A stretch of 64,000 bases of DNA from Atrina japonica (Eukaryota; Mollusca; Bivalvia; Pterioida; Pinnidae), in contig BROG01000048.1 of the NCBI GenBank assembly GCA_030159075.1, forward strand, positions 186,001 through 250,000, given 5' to 3'. Position numbers and translations under genes: made by a program. The notes under the pieces were generated by a model, which worked only from the letters and a program-made list of their open reading frames with translations, did no database searches and was not told where the DNA came from. Positions 11,455 to 24,265 of the stretch are shown piece after piece (position 1 is the first letter of the stretch; each line of letters starts with the position of its first letter).

Positions 11455-12860
11455 ATAAAATCAACATCAACTCCATATATATCCTTGTAAATAACATACA
11501 ACAATATGATGCCAACTCCATGTATATATCCAAGTAATTAACATACTGCCAACTTCATGCATATCTTAGTAATTAACACACTACAAGCTTAATGCCAACT
11601 CCATGTATATCCAAGTAATTAACATACTGCCAACTTCATGTATATCCTAGTAATTAACACACTACAGCTTAATGCCAACTCCATGTATATCCAAGAAACT
11701 AACATACAACAACTCCATGTATATCCAAGAAACTAACATACAACAACTCCATGTATATCCAAGAAACTAACATACAACAACTCCATGTATATCCAAGAAA
11801 CTAACATACAACAACTCCATGTATATCCAAGAAACTAACATACAACAACTCCATGTATATCCAAGAAACTAACATACAACAACTCCATGTATATCCAAGA
11901 AACTAACATACAACAACTCCATGTATATCCAAGTAATAAACATATAACAACTTGATGCTAACTCCATGTATTAACATACAACAACTTGATGCCAACTACA
12001 TGTATATCTGATAAAAAAAAATACAGCAAAAACTAGAAGCCAGCTCAATGTATACCAACTCCATGTATACCCGAAAGAAAAATACAGTAAAAACGATGCC
12101 AACTCCATGTAAACCTGAGAGAAAAATACAGTAAAAACTTGATGCCAACTCCATGTATACCAACAGAAAAATACAGTAAAAACTTGATGCCAACCACATT
12201 TATACAAGAGAGTAAAATACAGTAAAAAATGATGCCAACTCTATGTATACACAAGAGAAAAATACAGTAAAAATTGATGCCAACTCTATGTGTACCCAAG
12301 AGAAAAATACAGTAAAAACTTGATGCCAACTCTATGTATAACCAAGAGAAAAATACAGTAAAAACTTGATGCCAACTCTATGTATATCTGAGAGAAAAAT
12401 ACAGTAAAAACTTGATGCCAACTTTATGTATACTCAAGAGAAAAATATAGTAAAAACTTTATGCCAACTCTATGTATACTCAAGAGAAAAATACAGCAAT
12501 AACTTGATGCCAACTTCATGTATACCCAACAAAAAAATACAGTAAAAACGTGATGCCATTTCCAAAGTTAACTGAGAGAAAAATACAGTTAAAACTTGAT
12601 GCAAACTCAATGCATATCTGAGAAAAAACATACCATAACAATTTGAAGCCAACTCTAGCCGATGTATATCTGACAGAAAAAAAAGCAAAAAATTAATGCC
12701 AAATCCATGCTTACCTGAGAGAGAAAAAAAAAACAGTTAAAACTTGCAGCCAACTCAAAGTGTATCTGAGAAAAACATATAGCAAAAACTTGAATCCAAC
12801 TGAATGTATATCTGACAGGGACGAAATATGCAACAACTACTTATAGCCAATACAATGTAC
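11455..12860. repeat. Composite minisatellite: about 70-bp, 34-bp and about 46-bp units of one family
   Basis: All units share 'caactccatgtatat'. The left zone (11455-11690) has long units with 'gtaattaacatactgcc'. The centre (about 11690-11935) has seven near-identical 34-bp units ('tatccaagaaactaacatac'). The right zone (11990-12860) has about 46-bp units with 'gagaaaaatacagtaaaaac', progressively degenerate toward 12860. Minus-strand frames of 67-94 codons across it are repeat artefacts. Confidence 0.93.
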
Positions 12861-14404
12861 ATTGTATATACAATATATTTATAATGTTCTGGTATTTTAA
12901 TTGATACAAATGTACTTGTGACTTAAATGATTAACATTTTTAAAAGCAGTTTTATCTTTTATAAAACCTTTAGACATATTCCAATACACAACTACATGTA
13001 TGTGAAAAAGCCAAGTTTGAGATTTTTTTAATGTGATGGTCAAATATTTTTCAATCAGTAAAATGTATTACTTCTATAAAAAAATGCATCCATTTCATGT
13101 GTACAATAGACTAACTAAGAAGACAAGAGAAATAATAACTTGTCTTTTAGCGATGTTAGGTTTACATCATTAAAAAAAACAAAAACAATAATTCGAATAG
13201 TTGAAATACAAAAATATATTGTTCTCCAACTTTCATTAAAAGCTGTGCCATAAATGTTACAAATGACATAGCAACCAAAACATTCATCAATTATTTATAA
13301 TGAAGACTTAAGTTTAAAGCACGGCAAGCACATGTAAAAGTTAATCAATGTAAGAACCATCATCACAAGCATTAATGATAACAATAAACAGAAATTAAGT
13401 ACTGTAACCACAGTGTACTTAACTTACCTGCCTGTGTTCAAACACGACCATGCCATGGTTTTGACTGTTTTCCCCGTTAAATCCAGTTCCTGTTTATAAG
13501 TGATTCTTCAGCAGAGAAGATATTTTAGTATACATATTATAACCCCCTGTAGTTATGAGTTTAGTACAACACTCGAATGAACACAATTAATAAAGTGTTC
13601 ATCAAAAGACATAATGCACAAAATCAATGCTAATCACAGCAGTCCTATTTGTACTGTCAAATCCTCTTTACTAAATACATGATAGCTCTCTATGATTTCA
13701 TGAATTGTCCCAAAACAGCTTTCCAAATTTTGTATCACTGACACATACCACACTGTTTTTACTTTCAAAATGTTTTCCTGAATCCATCAGCACTGATTGG
13801 CCAGACAACTTTCCGAAACAATAACAAGGCCCACTTTCTATAAATGAAGTAAATCATAAAATCGTCCTAGTCAACACACAACCTTTTGAGTTCTCAGAGA
13901 GTAGAATATCTAAGTGTTAGATAAGCTTAAGATGAAAACAATCAGCCAAGGTACATATCATTGTTGACTTTCCAATTATTCTTTTGTACAGTTCAGCATA
14001 TCCAGGAAGCAGACAGGGAAAAAATCAGATATCGGAATGATTGTAAATGTGTACTACAACTACCTTGTGAATGCTATTGATCCGACAGAAAGCATGCTAT
14101 TATTTCAAGTTTTTGTCATCTAGTACACATACTTCGCTTTGGGACTGACAAATCTAGACACTTTGTTGCTGTAGTTATGTCATAAACTGGCTAATTCCTG
14201 AATTGAAGTTTGATTTTCCCATACACTGAAAAAACTGTCAGGGATATACAGCATAAAATTTGTTACATTATGGAGAGATTTTGATACTAAGGAATTTAGA
14301 ATTTCTTCTTTCAACAGAATTATACAATGACACTCTTGAAATTCATTCTTCACTATACACTTGAGGATGTTTAACATTGTTGTTTTTGGAAGATCTTTTA
14401 TCAA
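12861..14404. other. Unique AT-rich sequence, nothing recognised
   Basis: A 74-codon minus frame (14180-14404) has no recognisable motif. Confidence 0.55.
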
Positions 14405-15600
14405 ATTTTTATGAGATTTTTGTTTTACATTAGATATCAGCTATTTCATCAGGAAAAACTATGAGAATTATGATAAGATTTTTGTTTTGACTTTAGAAAT
14501 CAGCTATGTAATCAGGTTTAGCTGCTTAACTTTTTATCAGATTTTTCTTTTTTACCATAGATTATCAGCTATTTTATCAAGGTTAACTATAAAATATTTT
14601 ATAAGATTTTTTTTTATATTAGATGTATGTATCAGCTATTATATCAGGGTTAGTTATGTAATTTATAATGAGAATTTTATTATTTTACTATTTTACTCCA
14701 AATGTCAGCTATTTTATCAGGATTAACTATGGACATTTCAAATAAGATTTCTGTTTAACTTAAGACACCAGCTATTCTATCAAGGTTAACTACTGGGATT
14801 TATCATTAAATCCTTCTTCTGCTTTAGATTTAACCTATTCTATCAGGGATAAATACTTGAGTTTTTGTGAGATTTTTCTTTTTACTAATAGATATCAGCT
14901 ATTTTATCAGGATAGCTACATAACTTTTTATTAGATTTCTGTTTAACTTCAGACATCAGCTACATGTATTCTATAATGGTTAGCTACTGGAATTTATCGT
15001 GAAATCTTTGTTTTACTTTAGATATAAGCTATTCTATCAGGGTATTAGTTACTTAATTTTTTGTGAGATTTTTCTTTTTACTATAGATATCAGCTATCTT
15101 ATCTGGGTTAGTTACATAACTTTGAGGAGCCGGCCTGGCTCAGTCGGTAGCGCGCTCGACTCTTGATCGTGAGGTCGTGAGTTCGAGTCCAGCCAGCAGC
15201 TGGTTGGTTTACTGCCCTTTGGATCAGACAGTAAAAATTGAGGTCCTATGTTGCAGTAGGTGTCGGCACGTTAAATAATCCTCACTGGTCGTAAGTGCCG
15301 AGCATAGGCCAAAATTTGAAGCCCTTCATCGGCATTTGGTGACGTCTCCATATGAGTGAAAGATTCTTGAGTGGGACGCTAAACAACAATAAACAAACAA
15401 ACAAACATAACTTTAAGATTTCTGTTTTTTCTGTTCAGACACCAGCTATTCTATCAAGCTTAGAATTTATCATAAAATATTTGTTTTACTATTGCTATCA
15501 GTCATTGTTTCAGGGTTAGCTACATAATCTATTTTAGATTTTTGTTTTACCTTTAGATATGATATATCAGGGTTAGCTATGTAATTCTATATAAGATGTT
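14405..15600. repeat. Degenerate minisatellite, about 65-bp unit, split by a SINE
   Basis: Repeated elements 'atcagctattttatcagg', 'gttagctac' and 'agatttttgttttac' recur about every 60-70 bases with many indels. The array is interrupted at 15125-15404 by the SINE described separately and resumes with the same unit. Confidence 0.88.
15125..15404 (+). mobile_element. Full-length tRNA-Lys-like SINE (family S2)
   Basis: The head is tRNA-like: A box 'tggctcagtcgg' (15136-15147), an anticodon-region 'gactcttgatc' that resembles tRNA-Lys(CTT), and B box 'gttcgagtcc' (15181-15190). The body contains 'gtaagtgccgagcataggcc' and 'ggtgacgtctccatatgag', and the tail is (AAAC)n after 'gtgggacgctaaac'. 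A 10-bp direct repeat, 'acataacttt', flanks it at 15114-15123 and 15405-15414 and is the target-site duplication. The tRNA head has lost a clean acceptor stem, so this is a retroposon and not a functional tRNA gene. Body and tail are of a kind I associate with mollusc SINEs. Confidence 0.93.
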
Positions 15601-15619
15601 CTGTATGTTTCATACCAAG

Positions 15620-15865
15620 ATATAGTAAAATCCATATAACCTGGCTGGGTGGAGTCTTGTGAAATCTTTCTTGACCTGGACGAGTTTAAATTTTTGGTGA
15701 ATTAAATTTAAGATTAAAATTACACTGACTAGAGTAATCGTTCCTTCTTGTCAATGAACATAAGAGAGTGTTCAGTGAGGAATAAAATGTTTTTCCCGTG
15801 TCATACCCGAAAAGTGAGTAGAATCATCTGTATGGTAATCGAAAGGTTACTCCGCCCATCTACAA
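15620..15865 (+). mobile_element. Dispersed element E1, uninterrupted copy
   Basis: Blocks 'catataacctgg', 'gtggagtcttgtgaaa', 'ctttcttgacctgga', 'attacact...agagtaa' and 'gaaaagtgagta' occur in the same order at 53706-53775 and 54440-54590, where a foreign repeat separates them. The ends have weak inverted similarity ('tgggtggagt' against the complement of 'actccgccca'), so a TIR element is possible but unproven. Confidence 0.65.
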
Positions 15866-18143
15866 TATATAAATGTGCTTCATTCTAAGAAGCTTTGTGT
15901 ATATAAAACCCACACAGTAAAATGTCCAATTTAAGGCTCTTTTTTGTTATTTCATTCATCTGTAAAGACACATTTGGACTGGTTTAAATCATTGATTTAC
16001 AGAAGAGTCCATTGTTTTTCAGGGGTTGGTGAGTTTCAAATTATATTGCTGATGCTGTTATATTCAATTCATCAAGTAATTACCAAAAACATAATTCTAT
16101 GTGAAAATATTTTTGTAACAGTATAAACACAATAATCTGTGTGCAAGCACCTGTTACACCCCATAATAATGTAATGTACTGTGAGATGTATACTCAGTAT
16201 TCTAGCTAACTGAAGTTGGAAATTGGTACAAAAATAATATTTTCCATATCATCAAAAGGTCTTACTCCAGAACTAAAAAAGTGTGCTAGCTGTAATCCTT
16301 AATAACATTTCTTTATTCAGTTGATTTGGTCTAAGCTTATACTCAATCTATCCTCCTGAGAAATGACCATACAAACACTTTAGAGTTACAATGTTCCTCA
16401 CCTCTTGTCTGCCACGGTTCAAGTTTCAAAGAAACCTTACACCGATTATGTAGTGAAATTTTACAATTAAAAAATGGTAGCCATCATAAAACAGGTGTAT
16501 TTGTAGCATGAAACATCTGTAAATATAGATAAATCAATTCAAATCAAATTCCTCTGCCCAGAACCTTTATCATGTTTATAAAAGTCTTTGAATCCCTCAT
16601 CATAATAATCCTTTTGCAAAGCTCAAACAATTTATTCAGTAAAATGTAAGCAAATATATTAGGTATGTATATATCATCAAAATCTCTCTAATGAATTACA
16701 TGTAGCTAACAAATCCAATTAATACCTCCAATCTTTTTTTCTCTCCCCCCCCCCCCAAAAAAAAAGTGAAGTAAAACACTATACATGTATATAGTGTAAT
16801 TCCTTGTCCTTGATATACCAGGAACTAATTTCTAGTCTCTCAGTAATCTTATCCTTCAGGTAAAATGGAATATGATCCTTGACTTGAAGTTCATTTGTAA
16901 TCATGAACAAGTCTTGGTTTAAGTGAAGAAATATTGAAGATCAATTTTCTAACATTCTACTGCAATGTTACATAAAACCATAGATAAAGGAGAGAGCTAT
17001 TAAGTATTCTTAATTGTATCTCTGTATATCTTCAAGGCTTCCGGATCAACATCAAATCAATTAACAATCCTGGCAAAGATAAAATTACTGAAAGCAATTT
17101 TGCATGAAATAGAATATGCACAAATAATGACTGTCTGGATAAAAACAAGATATAGTCTCTGGAATAATACAATGAATGGAACGGCAATGATTTATTGATG
17201 GAAAAAGTAAATGCTAAAAAAGAATAAAATTACAAAATTAATTATCTAATTTTAATTTTTAAAAAAGCAAACTGGGAGTCTAACAATGGAAACAATACAC
17301 TTTCTTCTCCCAGACAGATTTAATATTGCCTGCTCCATAGCATATATTGTTCAAAGTTTAGCGACAACTATATATCACCAAGATTACACCATGTTTAACC
17401 CCGAGGTTACTGTGGTGTTGTTTTTATCTTGTTGGTGATTTCTGTTTATCATAATTATGTGGTGCATGTGGTGATGACATAATCCTTGGTCCTAGTGACA
17501 TATCACAGTGTGATCTCTGGTCCTGTCACTTTATGTACTGTCAGGGAGACAAAGATTCAAATGGTCTTTTCTAATATTTATTACCTAACTAAAAACCTAT
17601 TAACAAATATTTACAAAGTAGTTCTTAATACCAGGCTGATAATACAGCTTAGTACTCATCCATTTGTGTCCACTTTCTCTACTATAAGTTTGGTCCTTTT
17701 CTACATACCATGGGTCCTCTCTCTTATTATGCTCCGGTCTCCCTTCTTCTCTTTCTTATACACATTCTAACATTTTAAATTATTCCTAATAATATTAAGT
17801 AATCCCTGTCTAGACCTTGATTTCTTCTCTAATTCTAACTTAATGCTAATTTAAGGATTAATATGTGAGTTGTAGGTTCCAAAAGTAATACTTGGACATT
17901 TGAGTCTTTAGCTTCATAATCTAGGTAAATCTTATATCAATTACTCTATGTCTCAAAGTCCCTAATTTAATACTTAGACCGCCTAATCTTTGCTCAGCTT
18001 TATATCCATTACAATAATTTCCAACAAATACAAAATATATAAAACTGAAACTATATATACTATATATCAACATATCAATATTTAAAAATAATTTAAATTT
18101 TCTATTTATATAATTGTATAAATTCAACTATGATTTTCTACTT

Positions 18144-18147
<4 letters not shown>
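15866..18147. other. Unique AT-rich sequence, nothing recognised
   Basis: Contains a C-run/A-run junction (16745-16766) and a near-palindrome around 'acactatacatgtatatag' (about 16777). Open frames of 60-94 codons have no domain or splice support. Confidence 0.55.

Positions 18148-18205
<58 letters not shown>
18148..18205. repeat. (TA)n microsatellite
   Basis: About 29 TA repeats without interruption. Confidence 0.98.
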
Positions 18206-18207
<2 letters not shown>

Positions 18208-18395
18208 GACAGACTACTGGTATTTTATCTTAGCATGAATATTTATGAATTTTTATGCTTGTATTTCTTCTTTGATATTGATTGCTACCAATTATTACTT
18301 CTCAATATGCAAAATATTCCAAAAATAGAGAAATCACTGAAAGGCTTCCATGTACATACTTAAGATACACAGTAATACTGGTATACTATAAATAA

Positions 18396-19363
18396 TATAA
18401 GCCAGACATGTGGGAATCAATATAAGCTAAACACATGAGAAACAGAATCAGGTAAACACATGAAAACAAAATCAGTTAAACATGTGAAAAGCAATATAAT
18501 TTAAACATAAAAGAAAGCTAATATCTATATCAACACATGAGAAACAGTATCAGCTAAACACATTAGAAACAGTATAGGCTAAACACATTATAAGAAACAT
18601 AATAAACTAAACACAGAAAAACAATATAAGCTAAACACATAAAAACAGTATAAGCTAAACACATAAAAACAGTATCAGCTAAACACATAAAAACAGTATA
18701 AGCTAAACACATGAGAAACAGTATAGGCTAAACACCTAAAACAGTATAAGCTAAACACATAAAAACAGTATAAGCTAAACACCTAAAAACAGTATAAGCT
18801 AAACACATAAAAACAGTATAAGCTAAACACATAAAAACAGTATAAGCTAAACACATAAAACAGCATAAGCTAAACACATAAAAACAGTATAAGCTAAACA
18901 CATGAGAAACAGTATAGGCTAAACACACAATAAGAAACAGAATAAACTAAACACAGAAAAACAATATAAGCTACACACATAAGTCAGTATAAGCTAATCA
19001 CATAAAAACAGTATAAACTAAATACATAAAAACAGTATCAGCTAAACACATAAAAACAGTATCAGCTAAACACATAAAAACAGTATAAGCCAAACATGAG
19101 AAAAAGTTTAAATTAAACATACAAAAACAAGTATAAGCTAAACACATAAAACAGTATCAGCTAAACACATAAAAACAGTATAAGCTAAACATGAGAAACA
19201 GTTTAAGTTAACCATAAAAAAAACTATATACGCTTAACACATAAAAACAGGAGAAGCTAACACATAAAAACAGTATAAGCTAAACACATAAAAACAGTAT
19301 AAACTAAACGCATAAAAAAAGTATCAGCTAAATACATGAGAAACAGTAACAGTATAAGCTAAT
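18396..19363. repeat. Minisatellite, 24-bp unit, about 38 copies
   Basis: The unit 'acataaaaacagtataagct' plus 'aaac' is tandem, with variants 'tatcagct' and 'acatgagaaaca'. Minus-strand frames that read repeated CLAYTVFM come only from the 24-bp period. Confidence 0.95.
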
Positions 19364-20377
19364 TGTATATAACGTATTCAACCTTAAAAGGGCGCCAGGC
19401 GCAGGTAATTGTAGTACAGGGCGCTGACATTTTGACATTTTTCTTTCACAATACACATTTTGATTACATTGCCAAAAATGGTAAATTACACTGCTATGCA
19501 AAGTTATCTACAATGTATATAGATTTGTACTGAATTAATTACTTTGTAATCCCGTCTGATGTATTAATAGTGGAACAGAAACAATGTAGCAAAATTTGTT
19601 ACTCACTCTCAAATCAAGATTTACTGTTTGAACTTCGAGATCAGGAAACAGGCGTTAGGACTATGAGTGATATATGCCTTACACATATGCTTCATTGAAA
19701 CTGACAATTTGGACTATTTCTTTGATTTAATGCAATCTCTGACATTCAAAGTGTAAAACTGGTATTATGCGAGAATTTGGTAATTGCAAACTGTTTAAAA
19801 TGACAGCAGTAAACGAAATGGGGAAGTTTGAAGGACAACACTTTGCTTGAAATCCTGAACCCGAATTCAGTTTTATACAGTGATGGAGTAAGCAAATAAT
19901 TGGACAAGTTTCGTGTTTCTTTGTAGAAAAAAATACGATAAGCATGATTTTTTTTTATAGTGAATACATTTTAAATGACAAGTATTTAACAAAAGAAAAA
20001 AACGCAAGTATGACTGGTCTTATTTTGTTTGTTAATGAACGTCAATGGCGACCTCCCTGCATCAAAGAAATTACCGATAGAATCCAAAGTATTGCTTACA
20101 ACAGAGTTAAATGGTGTTTTTGCAATTTTGGGGGTATAATTGATATTGAACCAAAAAGAAAAATGTATGATGATGTCAGGTGGTAATCTAAACTAATCAA
20201 AAAATAAAAAAGGTAAACATTTTTCAAACAGTCAGTATATCTACATGAAAAAAATACGGGGGGCCCTTATTTGAGCAGGCACCTTTTCAAGGACAAATAC
20301 GGTTTGCTATATTGCTATATTAAACATATATGAAATATTATAAATTCACATGGTAAACATATTTACAAATAAATAAC
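19364..20377. other. Unique sequence, nothing firm
   Basis: An 80-codon plus-strand frame (19944-20186) has no recognised domain. Short GC-richer patches near 19390-19425 ('gggcgccaggcgcagg') stand out from the AT-rich surroundings but I cannot assign them. Confidence 0.45.
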
Positions 20378-20539
20378 AATATATAAATATAACATTCCTG
20401 ATTGGGTGGTAGTGGAAATTGTCACCCCAAGGAAATACATTGTCAACCAAGGCTTTGCCTTTGCCCCGGTTGACAATGAATTTCCTCGGGGTGACAATTT
20501 CCAGTACCACCCAATCAGGAATGTTATATTTATTATATT
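20378..20539. mobile_element. Long palindrome (foldback element), arms about 73 bp
   Basis: The left arm (20378-20450) and right arm (20466-20539) are inverted copies with few mismatches: 'ttcctgattgggtggta' against the complement of 'taccacccaatcaggaa', then 'ggaaattgtcacccc', then 'cattgtcaacc'. The spacer is about 15 bases. Open frames on both strands (70 and 84 codons) are mirror images of the palindrome, not genes. It could be a MITE or the relic of an inverted duplication. Confidence 0.85.
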
Positions 20540-21081
20540 ATACCAATCCACTGTATTGAAACATATATTATCCATTGAATTACTTAAAACACAAAAAAAT
20601 TATTTTTATACTTTATTCATGCAAATAACCTACATGTACGTAAGTTCATCACGTTCGTAATACAAAATGCCTTTGATACCCAAACTGTTCTTTACGTCGA
20701 TTTTTAATCCGAAGCCTGAAGCAAGCATGTGTGTTTGGCTGATTTCAGCAAATATATTTGATAATGATATATCAATTCTGGAAGAAATGCATGTTACATA
20801 ACTCATATAGAGGTTACACCTAATTACTAAATAAGAAAAACAAATGAACCGTATGCGCATCTATTTCTGCACATGTGGTATTTTTATTGAATATCACCGG
20901 CTGCTGAATATCACCCTGGTACGACCGAGACGGTGAAAATACTCAATGCTTATTGTCCAATGAAATCACTAGAATTTATGAAGAGGTATAATATTATCTA
21001 ATTAATCCATGCACATAGCCAATGTCTGCCTGAATTCAATGCAAACTATTAAACAATATATTTTTTAAAAGCAAATACATA
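20540..21081. other. Unique sequence, nothing recognised
   Basis: Includes a short region with inverted 'gaatatcacc' and 'ggtgaaaatact' near 20888-20942; too short to call. Confidence 0.45.
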
Positions 21082-21264
21082 TACAGTAAAACCTGCTATA
21101 GCGGCCACCTCTATATAAGGATCACCTGTCTATAAAGGCCACTTTAGAAAAGTCCCTTGACTGCATACTTCAACTAAATTGAACCTGTGTATAAGGGTCA
21201 CCTGCACGTAAAGGTCAATATTCTCTGGTCCCTTGGGTGGCCCCTATATACAGGTTTTACTGTA
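21082..21264. mobile_element. MITE with perfect 14-bp TIRs and TA target duplication
   Basis: The left end 'tacagtaaaacctg' (21082-21095) and right end 'caggttttactgta' (21251-21264) are exact inverted copies. Removing the outer TA dinucleotides leaves an element starting CAGT and ending ACTG. This is the pattern expected of Tc1/mariner-superfamily, probably pogo/Tigger-like, non-autonomous elements. The 183-bp interior repeats 'cctgtctataaaggccac'-type text and encodes nothing. Confidence 0.88.
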
Positions 21265-22499
21265 CTTGAAAGTTTTAATTTCCCTTGGGCAATATCACTG
21301 TGCAGAGGCCAATATTGGCATGTAGAATGTCATAATAAGCTGGATATCTAATCATCATATGACAATATATGTAGAGTTAGTGGAGTTTATAACCAAACAC
21401 TTCAATAAAATAAACAAACAACATATATTAGAGAAGCACGATGACATGGGAAGATAACTCATTCAGAAATACTGGCATTTACAATGTATTGCCGTATTTT
21501 TAATCATCAATGAACTCACACCAAAGTCAATTACAATTTATGGGAAAAAGTCAGGTTATTTACTTAAGACACCAAAATGATAAAAATACACAGACAAACA
21601 CTGGTAGAGAAAATATGGCCTTTAATCTTGGGGACGTCAAAATATGAAAGGTTGATGGAAAATTACAGTTGGATGATTTAGATGAAATGATAGTTTAATG
21701 AAGAATTATTCAAAGTCTGATGAGTTTGCAAAAGAAGCCAAAATATGAAAGTATGATAATGAAACACACCTCCACATAAGAAACAAACCATGAACAGGTA
21801 TGGAAATGAACAGCTAATAAAAGTGTGTTGTTCGAGCCAGTTAAAATTACAAAGATTGCAAGTACCAAAATGAATGAAAATGGATGTGGGTGTGTGAGTA
21901 ATAGAATGGTAGGTGTAGTTGAGATATTTCTCATGATGTACATTAATAATTCAAAGACTAAGCCTGAGGCAGAAAAATAATATAAATGAAATAGCTTATT
22001 ATCATCTATATAATCATCATCAAACCATTAAATGAAGACATAATTAAGTTAAATAAAGAGACAAGTGCCGATATGGCAGTAATTGTCGAAATTGCTAACA
22101 GGTTCAGCACCACGCATATTGGCAATATTTCAATTTAATGTAGATGAAGAAAAATCAATCAGCCAGAAAATAAAAAAGTCTATTTACTTCCTTTGATAGG
22201 ATATTAGATCTCTTTTCTTTAAAACCTTAACTCTGATTACTACACATAATAGAATGCTGTATACCTGAAAACTTTCCCTCTTGTTTAATCTTAATTTTTT
22301 GCCATTTTCTCCCTTAACTCATCAACCCCTGAAAAACAATTAATGAACTCTTCTGTAAATCAATGACTTAGACCAGTCCAAATGGTTTTTATGGGTAAAT
22401 GGGTTAAATGTGATAGTTTAAAATGAAATCAAAATTTTGAAGATAATACTTGAGTACAAACATAAATGTCATCAATGGGACTATGATGATTTAAGGCAA
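21265..22499. other. Unique AT-rich sequence, nothing recognised
   Basis: Only short frames (such as 21710-21943 minus) with no motif. Confidence 0.55.
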
Positions 22500-22690
22500 A
22501 TTTGTTTTCAGTAATAGAACATTTGACTGACAAGCAGAAGGCACTGGTCTCGATACCAGGTCAAACCAAAGACTTTGAAAAGCAGCTGTACATGCTTGGC
22601 ATACAAAGTGACTTGGACAAGCCCTAAAACTGGGGTTAAATGTCAATGCTGGTGTGGCACACGTGGCTATCACTTCATGTACATTTGATA
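22500..22690 (+). mobile_element. Decayed tRNA-derived SINE (third family)
   Basis: 'gtaatagaacatttgact' resembles a worn A-box region, and 'ggtctcgatacc' resembles a B box with one inserted base. The following 'aaaccaaagactttgaaa' and 'catgcttggcatac' resemble a bivalve SINE body I remember. There is no clean target duplication. Confidence 0.45.
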
Positions 22691-23308
22691 AGTCTGAAGT
22701 TACACCAAAGATCATTTTATGCTGCTTTAAGGTTATTATAGCAAATTCATTCTCCTGCCCCCCCCCCCAAAAAAAAATTAAAATTGGGTACCGATATATG
22801 AGAAACTGGTATGCTAAATTTATACAAGGCTTATTACTTAATCATCAAAGTTTAGTAAGATCCCTGCTTAATTTCACTTTCTTTAAGCTTTGGATATGAA
22901 GTAACTAAATTTAGACAAATACAAGATCAAACAATAACTCATTTAAGAACCTTTGTATAATTCATATGAAAATTTCATCCTCTGAAAGTTTTCTTTCTGC
23001 ATCTTCATCATGATTGTTAACTTTTTCAGAAACTCCATTACATCATAACTTGTATTTCATAGAGACTGGATGTTTAAATATTGATAACTGCTTTTAGAGT
23101 CTGTTTGTTCTGTCAGTGTCAGTACAATTCTGCAGGCTAAGAATGTTTACAACTTAAAACTACCCAATAATACATTTTAACTCCCTTTGAGAACCAATTT
23201 TAAGTCCCTCTGAGAACCAATTTTTACATCATATAAAGTTCAAATACACTATTTAGAATCACTGCTCCTTCAATGTAGAGTTATTGGTAAAAAGGTACAA
23301 ATTTCTGT
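22691..23308. other. Unique sequence, nothing recognised
   Basis: Contains a C-run/A-run (22757-22778). No gene seen. Confidence 0.5.
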
Positions 23309-23473
23309 ATTATCATTGCATGATAACTCTATAGGCAAGTGGCAATCATTGCATGATATCTATAAGCAAGTGGCAATCATTGCATGATAACTCTATAAGC
23401 AAGTGGCAATCATTGCATGATAACTCTATAAGCAAGTGGCAATCATTGCATGATAACTCTATAAGCAAGTGGC
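23309..23473. repeat. Minisatellite, 33-bp unit, about 5 copies
   Basis: 'ggcaatcattgcatgataac' followed by 'tctataagcaagt'. One copy is shortened by four bases. The copies are nearly identical, so the array is young. Confidence 0.95.
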
Positions 23474-23589
23474 AGAGTTCAAAGTATGTTCATGCATAAG
23501 CTAAATCATATTTAGTGTGTTTGTGCTTAAGCAAAAGTTGTATTTAGTTTTATTTATAGGTAAGACTTTATTGTTGTTAAAAGATTACA

Positions 23590-24265
23590 TTATAGCAACT
23601 ATAAAAGTTCAAATTGTAGCATCTTTTAAAGCTCAAATTATAACATCTTAAAAAGCTAAAATTGTAACATCTTTTAAAGCTCAAATTACAACATCTTAGA
23701 AAGCTCAAATTGTAATGTCTTTAAAATCTCATTTTAAAACAGATTTAAAAGTTCAAATTGTAGCATATTTAAAAGCTCAAATTATAACAACCTTAAAAAG
23801 CTCAAACTGTAGCATCTTTAAAAGCTCAGATTTTAATATTTTAAAAAGCTCAAATTGTTGCATCTTTCAAAGCTCAAATTGTAGTATCTTTAAACTCAAA
23901 TTTAAACAGATTTAAAAGCTCAAGTTGTAACATCTTTAACATCTTTACTTGTAATATCATAAAAATCTCAATTTGCAGCATTTTTAAAGCTCTAATTGTA
24001 GCACCTTTAAATCTCAAATTAAAGCAGATTTAAAATCTCAAATTGTAATATCTTAAAAAGTTCAAATAGTAACATCTTAAAAAACCCAAATTAAAGCAAA
24101 TTTAAAAGCTCAAATTATACATCTTTAAAAGCTAAAATTATAATATCTTAAAAATCTCAAATTGTAGCAAATTTAAATTACATCTTTAAAAGCTAAAAAT
24201 ATAATGTCTTAGAAATCTCAAATTGTAGCATCTTTTTGCTCTAAATGTAACATCTTTAATATCTC
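23590..24265. repeat. Degenerate minisatellite, about 24-bp unit
   Basis: 'aaaagctcaaattgtagcat' plus 'cttt' recurs about 28 times with frequent indels and substitutions. Confidence 0.9.

Noticed and set aside
15125..15200. Possible genuine tRNA-Lys gene
   Set aside because: The A and B boxes are good but the acceptor stem does not close, and the sequence continues into a SINE body, tail and target duplications.
20406..20660. 84-codon plus-strand frame and its minus-strand partner
   Set aside because: Both run through the palindrome and mirror each other.
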